Below are positions 5,710 through 6,684 of a stretch of 6,684 nucleotides of DNA, piece by piece (within the stretch, counting starts at the first letter, position 1; every line of letters begins with the position of its first letter). Made by a program: the position numbers and the translations under genes. Source of the stretch: Robiginitomaculum sp. (GTDB taxonomy: Bacteria; Pseudomonadota; Alphaproteobacteria; Caulobacterales; Maricaulaceae); contig NVWT02000004.1 in assembly GCA_002733735.2 (NCBI GenBank), forward strand, positions 96,408 through 103,091. Reading direction: 5' to 3'. The notes under the pieces are model-generated. The model did no database searches. It had not been told where the DNA came from and was given only the letters and a program-made list of their open reading frames with translations.

Positions 5710-6684
5710 GTGAGTGATTCAAATTTCATATCAGCTATTAGCCAATCCCCTTTTTTAGGCGGCGACGAAAGCCAACTAGAACTGGCAGAACTGGTAAAAA
5801 CATTGTCTGGTGGCAATACTTGCTTGCAACAAATACTAACAGCAATAATTGCCAACTCCCCCTATCTAGCAAAATTATTAGATACGCACAGGCAACAAGT
5901 ACAAAAACTGTTTGTCTCGAACCCTGACAAAATGATGGACGAGTTGCTAGCCGAGCTGCGACAAATAACCGCTAGCGATCAGGCGGGTTTTGCTAAATCA
6001 ATCCGACAAATTAAAGCAAAATATCATTTGTCTTTGGCACTGCTTGATATTTGTGGGGTATGGGATACGAGCAAAATCACCTTTTGCCTGTCTGCATTTG
6101 CTGATGAAGTTATCCAAATCACCGCTAAGTCCTGCTGGCAGGGAATTCGCCAACGAAACAAAACACCTTTACCAAGCCTAGGTAAAAGCGGGTTTTTTAT
6201 CATTGCATTTGGTAAACTTGGCGGGTTTGAGCTTAATTATTCCAGCGATGTTGACCTGGCGTTTTTCTTCCATCGACAGCAAAATCAGGACGAGACAGAA
6301 ATTGATCCGCGAGTATTTATCCGCTTGGCCAGAGAGATAACTAAATCTTTAAGTGATGTATCCGAATTTGGTTATGTGTTTCGTGTTGATCTACGTTTGC
6401 GACCAGACCCATCATCAACCCCGATTGTTTTATCAACTGATGCGGCACTAATTTATTATGAAAGCGTTGGTCAAACGTGGGAAAGAGCAGCATGGGTAAA
6501 AGCTAGAACTATCGCCGCAGACAGGCAATCTGGCGATACTTTCATCAAACAAATGGAGCCATTTATTTGGCGCAAAAATTTGGATTTTGCCGCCATAGAA
6601 GACATACACCAAATACGCCAACAAGTACTATTTGGTAAAGACCAACCAAAACCTGCAAGTCCGGGGTATAATGTAAAATTAGGG
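5710..6684 (+). CDS. glnE: bifunctional glutamine synthetase adenylyltransferase/adenylyl-removing enzyme GlnE, N-terminal third
   Basis: GlnE adds AMP to glutamine synthetase or removes it, switching nitrogen assimilation off or on under control of PII and glutamine. The frame runs from 5710 to the window edge, 325 codons without a stop; the full protein is usually about 950-1000 residues, so only the N-terminal deadenylylating half is partly present. The nucleotidyltransferase signature GKLGGFELNYSSDVDL starts at residue 168, with metal-binding Asp180 and Asp182. It is followed by RVDLRLRPDP (third acidic residue Asp227), YYESVGQTWERAAWVKAR (about 249-266), FIWRKNLDFAAIEDIH and finally NVKLG, the beginning of the NVKLGxGGIREIEF motif cut by the edge. 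The GTG at 5710 is chosen as start because the next in-frame Met is about 75 residues in; TTG at 5683 is an alternative and the frame closes upstream at TGA 5659-5661. No clear ribosome binding site precedes it. The gene is divergent from the lipoprotein gene. Confidence 0.95.
   Translation, partial: MSDSNFISAISQSPFLGGDESQLELAELVKTLSGGNTCLQQILTAIIANSPYLAKLLDTHRQQVQKLFVSNPDKMMDELLAELRQITASDQAGFAKSIRQIKAKYHLSLALLDICGVWDTSKITFCLSAFADEVIQITAKSCWQGIRQRNKTPLPSLGKSGFFIIAFGKLGGFELNYSSDVDLAFFFHRQQNQDETEIDPRVFIRLAREITKSLSDVSEFGYVFRVDLRLRPDPSSTPIVLSTDAALIYYESVGQTWERAAWVKARTIAADRQSGDTFIKQMEPFIWRKNLDFAAIEDIHQIRQQVLFGKDQPKPASPGYNVKLG

Overview
The window looks like an ordinary chromosomal segment from an alphaproteobacterium of moderate G+C (roughly mid-40s percent by eye). 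The assignment rests on the style of the DprA, topoisomerase I and GlnE proteins: a TopA with one zinc ribbon, repeated C-terminal domains and a lysine-rich tail, and a DprA with a C-terminal winged helix. I cannot name a genus. I see no tRNA, rRNA, CRISPR array, transposase or phage gene.

Layout from left to right: (1) the 3' part of dprA (+), cut by the window edge. (2) A 67-codon gene of unknown function (-), whose stop codon interlocks with the dprA stop. (3) A 149-bp divergent intergenic region with a likely topA promoter bracketed by a perfect 10-bp inverted repeat. (4) topA (+), complete. (5) Six bases later, a class I glutamine amidotransferase-like gene (+) whose nucleophile cysteine position is glycine, probably co-transcribed with topA. 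(6) A hairpin that can terminate transcription in both directions. (7) A lipoprotein gene (-) made of three Met/Lys/His-rich modules, each with two cysteines; two modules are a recent 189-bp tandem duplication. (8) A 188-bp divergent intergenic region with a good sigma70-type promoter for the lipoprotein gene and a weaker candidate for glnE. (9) The first third of glnE (+), a GTG-started gene running off the right edge.

Functions are mostly housekeeping: DNA uptake and recombination (DprA), supercoiling control (TopA) and nitrogen-status control of glutamine synthetase (GlnE). These genes do not form one pathway. The parts that deserve attention are the modular Met/Cys/His lipoprotein, the amidotransferase-like protein without its usual catalytic residues next to topA, and the inverted repeat around the topA promoter. 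I do not see convincing evidence of a new multi-gene system.
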